Under the pieces are notes generated by a model. It saw only the letters and a program-made list of their open reading frames with translations, had not been told where the DNA came from and searched no databases. From NCBI RefSeq assembly GCF_017309185.1, contig NZ_JAEKJZ010000008.1, forward strand, positions 151,921 through 215,920: a DNA stretch of 64,000 nt. The letters run 5' to 3'. Position numbers and translations under genes: made by a program. Position 1 is the stretch's first letter. Every line of letters starts with the position of its first letter. Of this stretch, positions 42,887-51,524 are shown one piece after another. Source of the DNA: Roseibium aggregatum (GTDB lineage Bacteria; Pseudomonadota; Alphaproteobacteria; Rhizobiales; Stappiaceae).

Positions 42887-44392
42887 TCAAATAGCCGGTT
42901 CGAATTCGGCGCGCAGAGCCTTGCGCCGGATTTTTCCGAAGCCGTCCCGGGGCAGGTTGTCGTGGAACCGGAAGACCTTGGGAATTTCCTGGGAGCTCAG
43001 GTGACCGGCACAGAAGTCGTGCAAAGCCTTGCTGTCGAGGCTGCGCCCCTTCTTGGACACCACGCAGGCGACCATCTTCTGTCCCCACTCGCGATCGGCG
43101 ATGCCGAAGACAACCGCGTCGAGAACATCCGGGTGGCGATGCAGCACCGCTTCCACGGTCTCGGGATGGACCTTGACGCCGCCGGTGTTGATCACGTCGT
43201 CGCGGCGCCCACCGAGATAGAGGTATCCCTCCTCGTCGAGCCGGCCGGTGTCGCCGATGGACTGGTAGCCGTCACGATCCCGTTTCGGCTCCGGGGCCTC
43301 CGGGCCAATGTAGCTGCTGCGGCCGGCGGTGTCGTCGGGAAGCATGAAGATCTCGCCGCTCTCGCCGGCAGGACGCGTTTGACCATCCTCGCCATAGATG
43401 CGGATTTGCGTTTCGAAGCCCCGGCCGACGGAGCCCCGGTGCGACAGCCATTCCACACCGGAGATGACTGTCTGCCCTGTGTTCTCGCCCGAGCCGTACA
43501 TTTCGGTAACGCGTTCGGGGCCAAGCACCTCGATCCAGGCTTCCTTGAGCCAGGAGGCGCAGGGCGCCCCGGTGTGGTAAAGCGCGTGCAGGCTTTCCAG
43601 CGTCGCGCCGCTCTCCTTCAGGCGGTCCAGCATGCGGACCATCATCGTCGGAACCAGCATGGCGAAACCGACCTTGAACCGGTCGATGGCCTGAAGGGCG
43701 CGCACCGCATCGAAGCGTTCCATCAGCACCAGGGTGTTGCCCTCGAAGAGGCCGTTCTGGGCCCAGGTGAAGGGCGCATTGTGCGACATGGCTCCGCAAA
43801 CGAGTTGCACCTGGTCACAGCGGAACCCGAGCCGGGGCGCGACGCGGCCCCAACTCTGTCCCGGAATACGCGTAAAGGGCCGGTCGTCCGCCATCATCTT
43901 CGGCAGACCGGTGGAGCCGCCCGACAGGACGATCTTGCCCGGCGCCGAGACGAGATCGTCCACCGGGGCCTCGGACATACCGGCGGCAAGCGCCTCGAAG
44001 GCCTCGAGCGTCATGTCCCCCGCTGCCGGATCGGGCGCAATCACCAGCCGCGCGCCGCTCCGCTCCCGCATGGCCCGGACCGCCTCCGGCCGCATGCCGG
44101 GGTCGAGCACCATGGTCGTGGCGCCGCAGCGCCAGACTGCAAGCGCCAGCGCCAGATGCGAGGGAACGTTGCCGACCGCAAAGGCGACAACGTCGTCCTG
44201 ACCGACGCCCCGCTCCAGCAGCGCTTGGGCGAAACGGTCGGTCAGCGCGTTGAGGTCCGCCCAGCTCAGGGACGTTTCGCCGCCTCCGGCTGCCAGGAAG
44301 CGCACGGCTTCCGCCGCACCGCGCTCCTGCGCGAGCTGGCGCAGGCGCGCGCCGTAGCTGATTGGCGACCCGGTCATGCCTTCACTCCACAC
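42887..44392 (-). CDS. AMP-dependent acyl-CoA synthetase/ligase
   Basis: 501 residues of the ANL superfamily. The P-loop-like motif is IVLSGGSTGLPKMM, the A5 motif is EMYGSGENTGQTVI, SIGDTGRLDEEGYLYLGGR is the A7-A8 hinge and DGFGKIRRKAL carries the C-terminal Lys. It activates a carboxylic acid as an adenylate and transfers it to CoA. It is convergent with the GMC oxidase and is the last gene of a minus-strand operon with a DUF3830 protein and a TRAP transporter, so its substrate is probably the acid imported by that transporter. Confidence 0.88.
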   Translation of the reverse strand: MWSEGMTGSPISYGARLRQLAQERGAAEAVRFLAAGGGETSLSWADLNALTDRFAQALLERGVGQDDVVAFAVGNVPSHLALALAVWRCGATTMVLDPGMRPEAVRAMRERSGARLVIAPDPAAGDMTLEAFEALAAGMSEAPVDDLVSAPGKIVLSGGSTGLPKMMADDRPFTRIPGQSWGRVAPRLGFRCDQVQLVCGAMSHNAPFTWAQNGLFEGNTLVLMERFDAVRALQAIDRFKVGFAMLVPTMMVRMLDRLKESGATLESLHALYHTGAPCASWLKEAWIEVLGPERVTEMYGSGENTGQTVISGVEWLSHRGSVGRGFETQIRIYGEDGQTRPAGESGEIFMLPDDTAGRSSYIGPEAPEPKRDRDGYQSIGDTGRLDEEGYLYLGGRRDDVINTGGVKVHPETVEAVLHRHPDVLDAVVFGIADREWGQKMVACVVSKKGRSLDSKALHDFCAGHLSSQEIPKVFRFHDNLPRDGFGKIRRKALRAEFEPAI

Positions 44393-44399
44393 CTGTTGC

Positions 44400-44813
44400 T
44401 CACACTTCCTCGAAGAGGATTTCCTGAGCGCCTTCCCACAGGACCTTTGGCCCGATTTCGGAAAGCTTGTCCAGATTGGAGGTCAGCGTGATGAAGTGAT
44501 TGCCGGCAAGCTGGCCCATCTTGGAAGCGAAATGCACGCCACCGTAGGCGAGCAGGATTTCCGTCTCCGAAATGCCGCCCGGATAGAGGATGAACTGGCC
44601 CGGCGCGGGAAAACTCGTGTGGTTCTCGTAGTCGACCCCGAAGTCGGTTTCGCCGAGCGGGATCCAGACTCCCTCGCCGCTCCAGCGCACATGCACCACC
44701 TGGCTCTTGTAGGGCAGTTGCGCGCGAAAGGCCGCGACGGTCCTGGGTGCCTTCTCCTCTTCGAAACGCGCGTCGAATTCGACACCGGCGATGGTGATCT
44801 TGAGATTTGCCAT
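44400..44813 (-). CDS. DUF3830 family protein
   Basis: 137 residues from the ATG at 44811-44813; the frame extends much further left on the other side of the start but only as a shadow of the permease gene. The protein begins MANLKITIAGVEFDARFEEE and has the pattern FRAQLPYKSQVVHVRWSGEG, then IPLGET and GQFILYPGG. DUF3830 proteins are predicted to have a cyclophilin-like fold and occur next to transport and amidohydrolase genes; no activity is established. Here it lies between a TRAP permease and an acyl-CoA ligase. Confidence 0.72.
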   Translation of the reverse strand: MANLKITIAGVEFDARFEEEKAPRTVAAFRAQLPYKSQVVHVRWSGEGVWIPLGETDFGVDYENHTSFPAPGQFILYPGGISETEILLAYGGVHFASKMGQLAGNHFITLTSNLDKLSEIGPKVLWEGAQEILFEEV

Positions 44814-44836
44814 GATTTCTTCTTTTCCTTGAGATT

Positions 44837-46123
44837 TCAGTCGATAAGCCCGAACAGCCGCGGCAGGAACAGAGAGATGCCGGGAATGAAGGTGACCGCG
44901 ATCAGGATGACGAACAGCCCGGCCAGCGGCCACAGAAGCTTGCGCGACACGTCCAGAACGGAGCGTCCGGCAACGCTGGAGGCCACGAAGAGGGAAACAC
45001 CGTAGGGCGGCGTCACCGTGCCGATGGCACAGTTGAGGATGACGAGCAGCGAGAAATGCACCGGATCCACCCCCATCTGCGCGGAGATCGGCAGCAGGAC
45101 CGGAACAATGATGAGAATGGCCGCGATGGTTTCCAGGAACATGCCGACGAAGAGGAACAGGATGTTGGCGATGATCAGGAAGACCACCTGGCTGGTGGAA
45201 ACGCTGGCGATCCAGCCGCCAAGCACCTGAGGCACGTTGGCATTGGCGATCAGCCAGGAAAAGACGCTCGCCGTGCCGATGATCAGCATGACCGCCGAGG
45301 AGAGCGACGCCGTGCGCAACACCAAGCCCGGCAGGGCGGACAGCTTCAGGTCGCGGTAGACGAAGGCGCCGATCAGCAGGCCATAGAACCCGGAGACCGA
45401 GGCAGCCTCCGTCGGTGTGAAGACCCCACCGAGAATGCCGCCCAGGATGACGGCGGGCATGCCGGCCGCGGGAAGCGCGGCCCATGCGGTCCTTCCGAGA
45501 CGGGCAAGCGTGAAGGCTTCGGTCTCCCGGTACGCCGCCCCGCCGTTGCGGGCCCTCAGGTACGAGATGACCATCAGCATCACGATACACAGGAGCCCCG
45601 GCAGGATGCCGGAAATGAACAACGCGCCGATCGACACGTTCGAAACCACCGCCAGGATGACCATGGTCAGGCTCGGCGGGATCACCTGGGCGATCGAACC
45701 CGCGCAGGCGATCAGCGCCGCACCGAAATCGATGTCATAGCCCCGGCGGCGCAACTGCGGCTGCATGATCGCGGAGATTGCCGCCGTGTCGGCCGAACCG
45801 GACCCGGAAATAGCGGCAAGACCCGCGGCCGCGACGCAGGACACCTGGTAGAGGCTTCCGACCACCCAGCCGATCAGCGCGGAGGCGAAATCGACGATGC
45901 GGCGGGAGATGCCGCCCGCATCCATGATCACCCCGGCAAAGACGAAGAACGGAATGGCCATCAGGGTGAAGGAATTCAGCCCGGCAAAGACCCGCTGGCT
46001 GACGATGGCCACCGGCACGTTGGTTGTCAGAACGAGGGACAGCACCGCCGAGGAGCCCAGGACAAAGACGACAGGCACCCCAAGAGCGAGCAGGAGAACG
46101 AAAGCGGCTGCGATGATCACCAT
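44837..46123 (-). CDS. dctM: TRAP transporter large permease
   Basis: 428 residues, about twelve hydrophobic segments, with DctM motifs such as FFVFAGVIMDAGGISRRIV, ISGSGSADTAAISAIM, IPPSLTMVILAV and IGTVTPPYGVSLFVASSVAG. It forms the Na+-coupled channel of a tripartite ATP-independent periplasmic transporter. Its start codon overlaps the stop of the small permease gene. The binding protein is encoded two genes upstream (46703-47680). Substrates of such systems are usually organic acids or amides. Confidence 0.92.
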   Translation of the reverse strand: MVIIAAAFVLLLALGVPVVFVLGSSAVLSLVLTTNVPVAIVSQRVFAGLNSFTLMAIPFFVFAGVIMDAGGISRRIVDFASALIGWVVGSLYQVSCVAAAGLAAISGSGSADTAAISAIMQPQLRRRGYDIDFGAALIACAGSIAQVIPPSLTMVILAVVSNVSIGALFISGILPGLLCIVMLMVISYLRARNGGAAYRETEAFTLARLGRTAWAALPAAGMPAVILGGILGGVFTPTEAASVSGFYGLLIGAFVYRDLKLSALPGLVLRTASLSSAVMLIIGTASVFSWLIANANVPQVLGGWIASVSTSQVVFLIIANILFLFVGMFLETIAAILIIVPVLLPISAQMGVDPVHFSLLVILNCAIGTVTPPYGVSLFVASSVAGRSVLDVSRKLLWPLAGLFVILIAVTFIPGISLFLPRLFGLID

Positions 46124-46635
46124 CAGACTATCTCCTCCGCATCCGGCTCGGGTGGCGGGAACGGATCGTTCCAGCGCAGCATCACCGAAAGCAGCAGCTC
46201 AAGAGCCATGTAGGCCGCACCGACCGGCAGGCAGAGATAGATGTATTTCATGGGTATCCGCAGGGCCGGAGATGTCTGGAACTCTCCCATGCGCAGCAGT
46301 GGCTGGCTGCCCCAGGCAAGAACCGCCAGAAAGGACAGGACCACCAGCGCGATCGCGACCAGCGCGGCTCGCGCCCACGGCAGCGGCAGTCTCGCCGGCA
46401 GGATATCGATGGCGACATGCTGCCCCTTTGCAAGCGCGACCCCCGCGCCAAGCAGAACCAGCCAGATCTGGCTGAAGGTCGCGATTTCGGAGGCCTGCGC
46501 AATGGAATAGTTGAACAGGTAGCGCCCGGCCACCTGCACGAGGACCGCAACCATCATCACCGCGAAAAGCAGGATGACGACGGCGCTGACCGCGCGGCGA
46601 AGGGCAAGACAAAGGCGTTTCAGGAGCGTCAACAT
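46123..46635 (-). CDS. dctQ: TRAP transporter small permease
   Basis: 170 residues with four predicted membrane helices and the DctQ-type pattern FNYSIAQASEIATFSQIWLVLLGAGVALAK (shown here only as landmarks FNYSIAQASE and WLVLLGAGVA), then QHVAIDIL. It stabilises or couples the large permease to the periplasmic protein. It overlaps the large permease start at its stop codon and follows the binding protein by 67 bp. Confidence 0.88.
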   Translation of the reverse strand: MLTLLKRLCLALRRAVSAVVILLFAVMMVAVLVQVAGRYLFNYSIAQASEIATFSQIWLVLLGAGVALAKGQHVAIDILPARLPLPWARAALVAIALVVLSFLAVLAWGSQPLLRMGEFQTSPALRIPMKYIYLCLPVGAAYMALELLLSVMLRWNDPFPPPEPDAEEIV

Positions 46636-46702
46636 GCGCGGCTTTCGTCAGATGGCTGTCCGGCCGCGCGAAAACGGCCGGACAGATGCAGACATGGGGG
46701 CC

Positions 46703-47680
46703 TTACTGGACCGACTTCAGCATTTCGAAGATTTTCTTCTGCTTGTCGGTTTCCAGATACTTTTCCTGAACGGCGACGGCCGCTTCGCGGAAGGGCGCCG
46801 TGTCCGGATGGGTCATCTTCACGCCGACTTTTTCCAGATCGGCGAAGCGGGCGTTGTCACTGGCGAGATAGGCCGCACGCTCCGCCTTGCCGGCAGCAAG
46901 CCCGGCCTCGTCGAGCGCAGCCTTGATGTCATCCGGAAGCGCTTCATAGGCATCCTTGCCCATCACGACCGGTGCGACGAGTTCCAGCCAGCCGACCACG
47001 GCCCAGTCCGGCGCAACTTCATAGAACTTCTGGGAAAAGAAGTTGGTGTTGGCCGCCTCCGCGCCGTCGACCACGCCTGTTTCAAGAGCGCCGTAAAGCT
47101 CGGTGTAGGCAAGCGGTGTCGGGTTGGCGCCGAAAGCCGCGAACGTGTCCACATGGGCCGGGTTCTGCATGGTGCGGATCTTGAGGCCTGACATGTCGTC
47201 GATCGTCTCGATCGGCTTCTTGGTCATGATGTGGCGGGTGCCTGCGGAAAAGACCGTCAAAAGGTGAAAGCCCTTTTCGTCGAGGGCGGCCTGGATTTCA
47301 GCCAGGACTTCCGGGTTGCTGAGCGCCCGGTCCATCTGTTCGGCGTTCTCGAAGAGGAACGGCAGGGAGAATACGGCGAGGTCCGGAACGAAGTTCGCCA
47401 GCGTGGAGTTTGCCGTTACGGCAATATCCACCGTGCCCATCTGGGTTCCCTGGATGCTTTCCATCTCGTCGCCGAGCGTGGCGTTGTCATAGACCTCGAT
47501 AACGGCTTTGCCGCCGGTCTTTTCCTTCAGGATCTCGGCCATCTCGCGCATGCCGACGCCATAGGGTTCGTCAGCATTGGCGTTGTGGCTGGCCTTCAGG
47601 GTGACTTCCTGCGCAATCGCGGGCATGGAGATGACGCTCGCGCCGAGGGCGAGGCAAAGGGCAAGGTTTGTAATCTTCAT
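46703..47680 (-). CDS. dctP: TRAP transporter substrate-binding protein
   Basis: 325 residues with a signal peptide ending SMPAIAQEVTL and the DctP pattern: LKASHNANADEPYGVGMREM, then GLKIRTMQNPAHVDTF and YGALETGVVDGAEAANTNFF. The Arg in RTMQNP normally pairs with a substrate carboxylate, so the ligand is probably an organic acid. It is closely parallel to the second binding protein at 53072-54037, which has the same RTMQNP and VDGAE motifs, but the two lie in separate operons with different enzymes and may bind related acids. Confidence 0.9.
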   Translation of the reverse strand: MKITNLALCLALGASVISMPAIAQEVTLKASHNANADEPYGVGMREMAEILKEKTGGKAVIEVYDNATLGDEMESIQGTQMGTVDIAVTANSTLANFVPDLAVFSLPFLFENAEQMDRALSNPEVLAEIQAALDEKGFHLLTVFSAGTRHIMTKKPIETIDDMSGLKIRTMQNPAHVDTFAAFGANPTPLAYTELYGALETGVVDGAEAANTNFFSQKFYEVAPDWAVVGWLELVAPVVMGKDAYEALPDDIKAALDEAGLAAGKAERAAYLASDNARFADLEKVGVKMTHPDTAPFREAAVAVQEKYLETDKQKKIFEMLKSVQ

Positions 47681-47766
47681 CTGTCGATCCTTGTCAGTGT
47701 TTCACTCTGGGAGGAGGGGAGATTTTCTCCGGTTGGGCGGTGTTTTCTTCCGGTACGCGACCGGCG

Positions 47767-48645
47767 TCAGGCCTCCGCCAGCAGCCCTGTGTTCTTCAAG
47801 ATGGCGATCAGCCCGGCCCGCTTTGCCTCCGGCAGGGGCAGACGGGGCGGACGCGGCGTTCCGGCGGGCCGGCCGATCATCTCCATCGCCGCCTTGGTGG
47901 CCGCGACGTAAAGGTCCCCGGCAAGTTCGTTGATGAGCGGCAGGCTCCTGACGTAGAGCGCGCGGCCCTCGCCGGACCCGTCCACGGTGCGTTCATAGGT
48001 TTCGGCCGACAGCCGCGGAGCGATGTTGGCCATGACCGAGCTGTATCCCTCGGCGCCGGCCAGGTAGCTTTCCCAAGGGTAATAGCCCGCGAAAACCGTC
48101 ATCCGCCCATCGCAGGCTTCCAGAAGTTCCGTCACCCGGTGGACGTTCTTGGAGGTGTCCTTGATGTAGGAGATGTTGTCGACTTCCGAGAGCCGTGCGA
48201 CCAGATCCGCGGTCAGGTCCACATTGGCCGTGAACGGATTGTTGTAGAGCATCACGGGAACCGAGATGGCTTCGGCGATGCGCGTGAAATGGACAATCAG
48301 TTCCTCGTGCGTCGGCGAGGAATAATAGGGTGGCACCACCATGACGCCGTCCGCGCCCAGCGCCTCGGCCTCGCGGCTGAGATCGACGGCCTCATCGGTC
48401 CATTCCGCCGCGGTTCCGATCAGAACGGGCACCCGGCCGGAGGCCTGCTCGATCACGGTCCCGGCCACCGCGGTGCGCTCTTCCCGGGTCAGCGACAGGA
48501 ACTCGCCCGTGCTGCCGAGCGGAATCAGCCCGTGCACGCCTTCCTCGATCTGCCAGTCGACATATCCACGCAGCGCCGCGAGATCGACAGCCCCTTCGGC
48601 ATCGAACGGCGTCACGCAGACGGTGTAGCTCCCTTTGAACGTCAT
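47767..48645 (-). CDS. dihydrodipicolinate synthase/N-acetylneuraminate lyase family protein
   Basis: 292 residues from the ATG at 48643-48645, chosen for the GGAAAGG upstream; longer starts at 48663 and 48696 exist. GLIPLGSTGEFLSLTREER, VMLYNNPF and SYIKDTS are the DapA motifs, with the Schiff-base Lys in IKD and the catalytic Tyr in LYNNP. The family performs aldol additions or cleavages on pyruvate-type substrates. As first gene of the TRAP operon, it probably cleaves or builds a keto-acid derived from the imported substrate. True DapA (lysine synthesis) is unlikely from the context. Confidence 0.82.
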   Translation of the reverse strand: MTFKGSYTVCVTPFDAEGAVDLAALRGYVDWQIEEGVHGLIPLGSTGEFLSLTREERTAVAGTVIEQASGRVPVLIGTAAEWTDEAVDLSREAEALGADGVMVVPPYYSSPTHEELIVHFTRIAEAISVPVMLYNNPFTANVDLTADLVARLSEVDNISYIKDTSKNVHRVTELLEACDGRMTVFAGYYPWESYLAGAEGYSSVMANIAPRLSAETYERTVDGSGEGRALYVRSLPLINELAGDLYVAATKAAMEMIGRPAGTPRPPRLPLPEAKRAGLIAILKNTGLLAEA

Positions 48646-48698
48646 CAGCGCCCTTTCCGGCATCTTGATTGTATCTAAAATCTCTGAAATGAGCATTT

Positions 48699-48717
48699 AC
48701 TCAATCAGATATTGAGT
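48699..48717. promoter_or_regulatory. palindrome between the divergent DapA-like and tautomerase-like genes
   Basis: ACTCAAT at 48699-48705 and ATTGAGT at 48711-48717 are exact inverted copies with a 5-bp spacer. The site is 54 bp upstream of the aldolase start and 56 bp upstream of the tautomerase start. Its right half ATATTGAGTC resembles ATATTGGATC at 49173-49182, so the GntR protein encoded at 50787 may bind both. Confidence 0.45.
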
Positions 48718-48772
48718 CAACTCGCTTCCCCGGCGACACTGCCGCCAAAGCCTGTATCGAAGGAGACGAAAC

Positions 48773-49138
48773 ATGCCGTTCATCGAAGTCATCGACCAAG
48801 ACGCAACCGAGGAAATGCGCGAACTTGCAACGTCCGGAATGACGGAAGCCCTCTGCGACGCCTTCAAAATAAAGCCGGAAATCGTGACCTGCTATTATTT
48901 TTCGGCCCCCAACTATTCCTATGGACATGCCTCAAAATTTGGCAGAAATGCTGAAAATTTTCGCATGTTCATCAAGGTTCACGCCTTCCCCCGGCCGCAA
49001 GCGTCAAAGAACGAAGCCGCCAGGACCATGACCGAGGCTGTTGAACGGGCCTACGGCATCGACCCGAAACACATCATCGTCTATTTTTGCGACAGGGAAC
49101 CCTCGGATGCCTTTCACGCCGGCCTCCCCTCGGCTTGA
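48773..49138 (+). CDS. tautomerase-like small protein (4-oxalocrotonate tautomerase superfamily)
   Basis: 121 residues starting MPFIEVID, so removal of Met would leave Pro1, the catalytic base of tautomerase superfamily proteins. The rest (GHASKFGRNAENFRMFIKVH, AFPRPQ, IDPKHIIVYF) fits a two-repeat beta-alpha-beta member rather than the 62-residue 4-OT subunit. It would tautomerise an enol or dienol acid, or decarboxylate or hydrate one. It is divergent from the aldolase of the TRAP operon and upstream of an acyl-CoA dehydrogenase. GGAGACGAAAC lies before the start. Confidence 0.6.
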   Translation: MPFIEVIDQDATEEMRELATSGMTEALCDAFKIKPEIVTCYYFSAPNYSYGHASKFGRNAENFRMFIKVHAFPRPQASKNEAARTMTEAVERAYGIDPKHIIVYFCDREPSDAFHAGLPSA

Positions 49139-49166
49139 CCACTCCCTCCGGGCTCGATTACGTTGT

Positions 49167-49211
49167 GATCAAATATTGGATCTAACTGCCAATTGGAGAT
49201 CAAATTGGATC
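49167..49211. promoter_or_regulatory. two near-palindromic sites, one overlapping the dehydrogenase start codon
   Basis: GATCAAATATTGGATC at 49167-49182 and GATCAAATTGGATC at 49198-49211 share both ends and lie 31 bp apart start to start, near three helical turns. Each is an imperfect palindrome of the form GATC-AAT-ATT-GATC. The second covers the probable TTG start codon at 49205-49207. The gene is the first of a coupled set ending in a GntR regulator, so autoregulation is the simplest reading. Confidence 0.5.
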
Positions 49212-50347
49212 ACTTCTATTCCGATGACCAGCGCATGGTCCGGGAGACCGCCCGCAAACTGTCCGACGACATCGTCGCCCCGGCTGCCGCCGCCATCGAT
49301 CGTGACGACGTCTTTCCCCGCGCCGTCTACGAGGCGCTTGCGGAGCAAGGCCTCTTCGGCATTCCGCTCCCGGAAGCGGCCGGAGGCGTCGGGCTGGACG
49401 CGGCCACCGCCTGCATCGTGATGGAGGAAGTCGCCCGCGGCTCCGGCGCGGTCGGCAATGCCTTCGCCATTCCGGTTGAGGCAGCCCTCTTCCTTCATCA
49501 TCACGGCACGGCGGACCACAAGAAGCTGATTGCCGGTATCCTTGAGGGAAAACTGATTCCGGCAACCGCCGTGACCGAGCCGGACCACGGCTCCGATGTC
49601 GCCGCGATGACGACCACGGCACGCCGGGACGGCGACGATTACATCCTCAAGGGAACCAAGGCCTGGGTCACCTTCGGCCAGGTGGCGGACGTGGTGATGG
49701 TCTTCGCCAAGACCGATCCAGATGCCGGTCACCGGGGAATCTCCTGCATCCTTGTCGAGACCGAACGCCCCGGCGTCATCCGCGGCAAGTCTGAAGACCT
49801 GCTCGGCATGCACGGGCTGGCCGAATGCATGATCACCTTCGACGATGTGCGCGTTCCGGCCGGCAATCTGATCGGACCCGAGCACGGCGCCTTCAAGATG
49901 GCCATGGAAAACTTCAACTTCTCCCGCCTGATGATGTCGTCCATGGCGCTCGGCATGGCCCAGGCCGCGATGGAGGACGCGGTCGCCTACGCTCAGGACC
50001 GCAAGCAGTTCGGCAAGCCTATCTTCGAGCACCAGGCCGTGCAGTTCATGATCGCCGACATGGCCAAGGACATCACGGCGGCCCGGCTGCTGATCCATCA
50101 CGCGGCACGGCTCTACGATGCCGGCCATCCCATTGCCCTGGAAGCCGCGCAGGCCAAGCTCTTCACCACCGACATGGCCCAGGTTCACATTTCCAATGCC
50201 CTGCAGATCCATGGTGGAAACGGCTATTCCCGGGAATTCCGGGTCGAACGGCTGTTCCGCGACGTGCGTCTCAGCCAGATCTACGAGGGCACCAACCAGA
50301 TCCAGCGCATGATCATCGCGCGCCAGGTGCAGAAGGCCTACGCATGA
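49205..50347 (+). CDS. acyl-CoA dehydrogenase family protein
   Basis: 380 residues from the TTG at 49205-49207, with GGAG six bases upstream at 49195-49198; a TTG at 49193 would add four residues but lacks a ribosome-binding site. AVTEPDHGSDVAAMTTTA is the FAD loop, YILKGTKAWVTFG the acyl-pocket strand, and IYEGTNQIQRMII carries the catalytic Glu361 in the standard position. It forms an alpha,beta double bond in an acyl-CoA and passes electrons to ETF. Its stop overlaps the start of a MaoC-type hydratase, which would hydrate the product. Confidence 0.9.
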   Translation: MDHFYSDDQRMVRETARKLSDDIVAPAAAAIDRDDVFPRAVYEALAEQGLFGIPLPEAAGGVGLDAATACIVMEEVARGSGAVGNAFAIPVEAALFLHHHGTADHKKLIAGILEGKLIPATAVTEPDHGSDVAAMTTTARRDGDDYILKGTKAWVTFGQVADVVMVFAKTDPDAGHRGISCILVETERPGVIRGKSEDLLGMHGLAECMITFDDVRVPAGNLIGPEHGAFKMAMENFNFSRLMMSSMALGMAQAAMEDAVAYAQDRKQFGKPIFEHQAVQFMIADMAKDITAARLLIHHAARLYDAGHPIALEAAQAKLFTTDMAQVHISNALQIHGGNGYSREFRVERLFRDVRLSQIYEGTNQIQRMIIARQVQKAYA

Positions 50348-50790
50348 ACCTTTATTACCGGGACATAGAGATCGGCGCGCGCTACACCACGCCGGCTCAC
50401 ACGATCACCGCGGAGGATATCGCCGACTTCTGCCGGCTTACCCGCGACCACCATCCGCTTCACACCGACGCAGCCTTTGCGAAGGCTGCCGGTTTCCCGA
50501 CCATCATAGCGCATGGCCTTTACGGCCTCGCGCTGATGGAAGGCCTGAAAACGGAACTGCGCCACTATGAGACCAGTTCCATCGCCTCGCTCGGCTGGAA
50601 CAACGTGCGTTTCGTCAAGCCGATCCTGGCCGGCGACACGGTTCATGTGGAGATGGAGTTCATCGCCAAGCGCGAAAGCAGCTCCCGTCCGGCCGGTGTG
50701 ATCACCGAAGCTGTCCGGCTTCTGGACGCGGATGGCGCCCTGCTGATCGATGCCGAGCATATCTCCTTGATCCGCATGGCACCTTCATGA
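50344..50790 (+). CDS. MaoC-type enoyl-CoA hydratase
   Basis: 148 residues from the ATG at 50344-50346, overlapping the dehydrogenase stop (ATGA); the frame is open further left only as a shadow. It is a single hot-dog domain with the hydratase 2 motif DFCRLTRDHHPLHTD, which has both the catalytic Asp and His, then FPTIIAHGLYGLALMEG. It adds water across the double bond made by the preceding enzyme. It overlaps the GntR gene by four bases. Confidence 0.88.
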   Translation: MNLYYRDIEIGARYTTPAHTITAEDIADFCRLTRDHHPLHTDAAFAKAAGFPTIIAHGLYGLALMEGLKTELRHYETSSIASLGWNNVRFVKPILAGDTVHVEMEFIAKRESSSRPAGVITEAVRLLDADGALLIDAEHISLIRMAPS

Positions 50791-51473
50791 AATATCGCCG
50801 CATGTCAGATGAATCCCAGCCTCTGGATGCGCCGCAGAACTCCGTCGACCAGGCAACCTCCCTCATTCGCGAGGAAATCTTCGCGGGCCGCCTTGCGCCC
50901 GGTGAGCGCCTGAAAACGGCGGAACTGGCGAAGCGGCTCGGTTTCTCGACCATGCCGCTGCGCGAGGCTCTCCGGAAACTCGAGGGGGAGGGGCTCGTCG
51001 AGATCGAGCCCAACCGCGGTGCGGCTGTCCGCCAGCTCGACCGCGCCTATATCACCGATCTCTTCGAACTGAACACGGAACTCAGGATCTTCGCGGTCCG
51101 GCGCGGCATGGCTTCGCTAACGCTGGAAAGGATCCGCGAGCTGGAGGCACTCGCCGCCAGATACCGGGAGCACCTGGCCGCCGGAGAGGATATCGAGGCA
51201 ATCGAGACCAACCGGCTCTTCAACGCGCGGCTGGTCGAGTTCGGCGGCAACAGGGAAGCGCTCCGGGTCTTCCTGCGCGGCTGGGACACGATCTTCGCCT
51301 TTCGCCGGGGCTACGGCTACGGCACCGGGCGCCGCCGGGTCATGGCGGAAGAGATGCAGCTGCTCGTCGACGCACTGCGCCGCCAGGATGCCGCCGTCGC
51401 CGAGGCCATCCTGCGCATGCAGAACGCGGCAATGATGGAAGATCTGATTTCGCGGTTCACCCCGGCCGGTTAG
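50787..51473 (+). CDS. GntR-family transcriptional regulator (FCD type)
   Basis: 228 residues. The N-terminal winged helix contains GRLAPGERLKTAELAKRLGF and STMPLREALRKLEGEGLVE; the C-terminal FCD domain contains AYITDLFELNTELRIFAVR. It starts at ATG 50787, overlapping the hydratase stop. As third gene of a tightly coupled set it probably regulates that set and the divergent TRAP/aldolase operon; candidate targets are the palindromes at 48699-48717 and 49167-49211. Confidence 0.87.
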   Translation: MKYRRMSDESQPLDAPQNSVDQATSLIREEIFAGRLAPGERLKTAELAKRLGFSTMPLREALRKLEGEGLVEIEPNRGAAVRQLDRAYITDLFELNTELRIFAVRRGMASLTLERIRELEALAARYREHLAAGEDIEAIETNRLFNARLVEFGGNREALRVFLRGWDTIFAFRRGYGYGTGRRRVMAEEMQLLVDALRRQDAAVAEAILRMQNAAMMEDLISRFTPAG

Positions 51474-51524
51474 AGCGCGTCGCGCCGAGCCGGAAAATTC
51501 CTGCAGCGCGATTTGCTCCAGGCA

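Noticed and set aside
47767..48645. Assignment as lysine-pathway DapA
   Set aside because: The gene is the first of a TRAP operon with catabolic enzymes and no lysine-biosynthesis neighbour; only the superfamily can be stated.
51474..51524. Possible dispersed repeat after the GntR gene
   Set aside because: The sequence begins AGAGCGCGTCGC, reminiscent of intergenic repeats of related bacteria, but no second copy is visible in the window.
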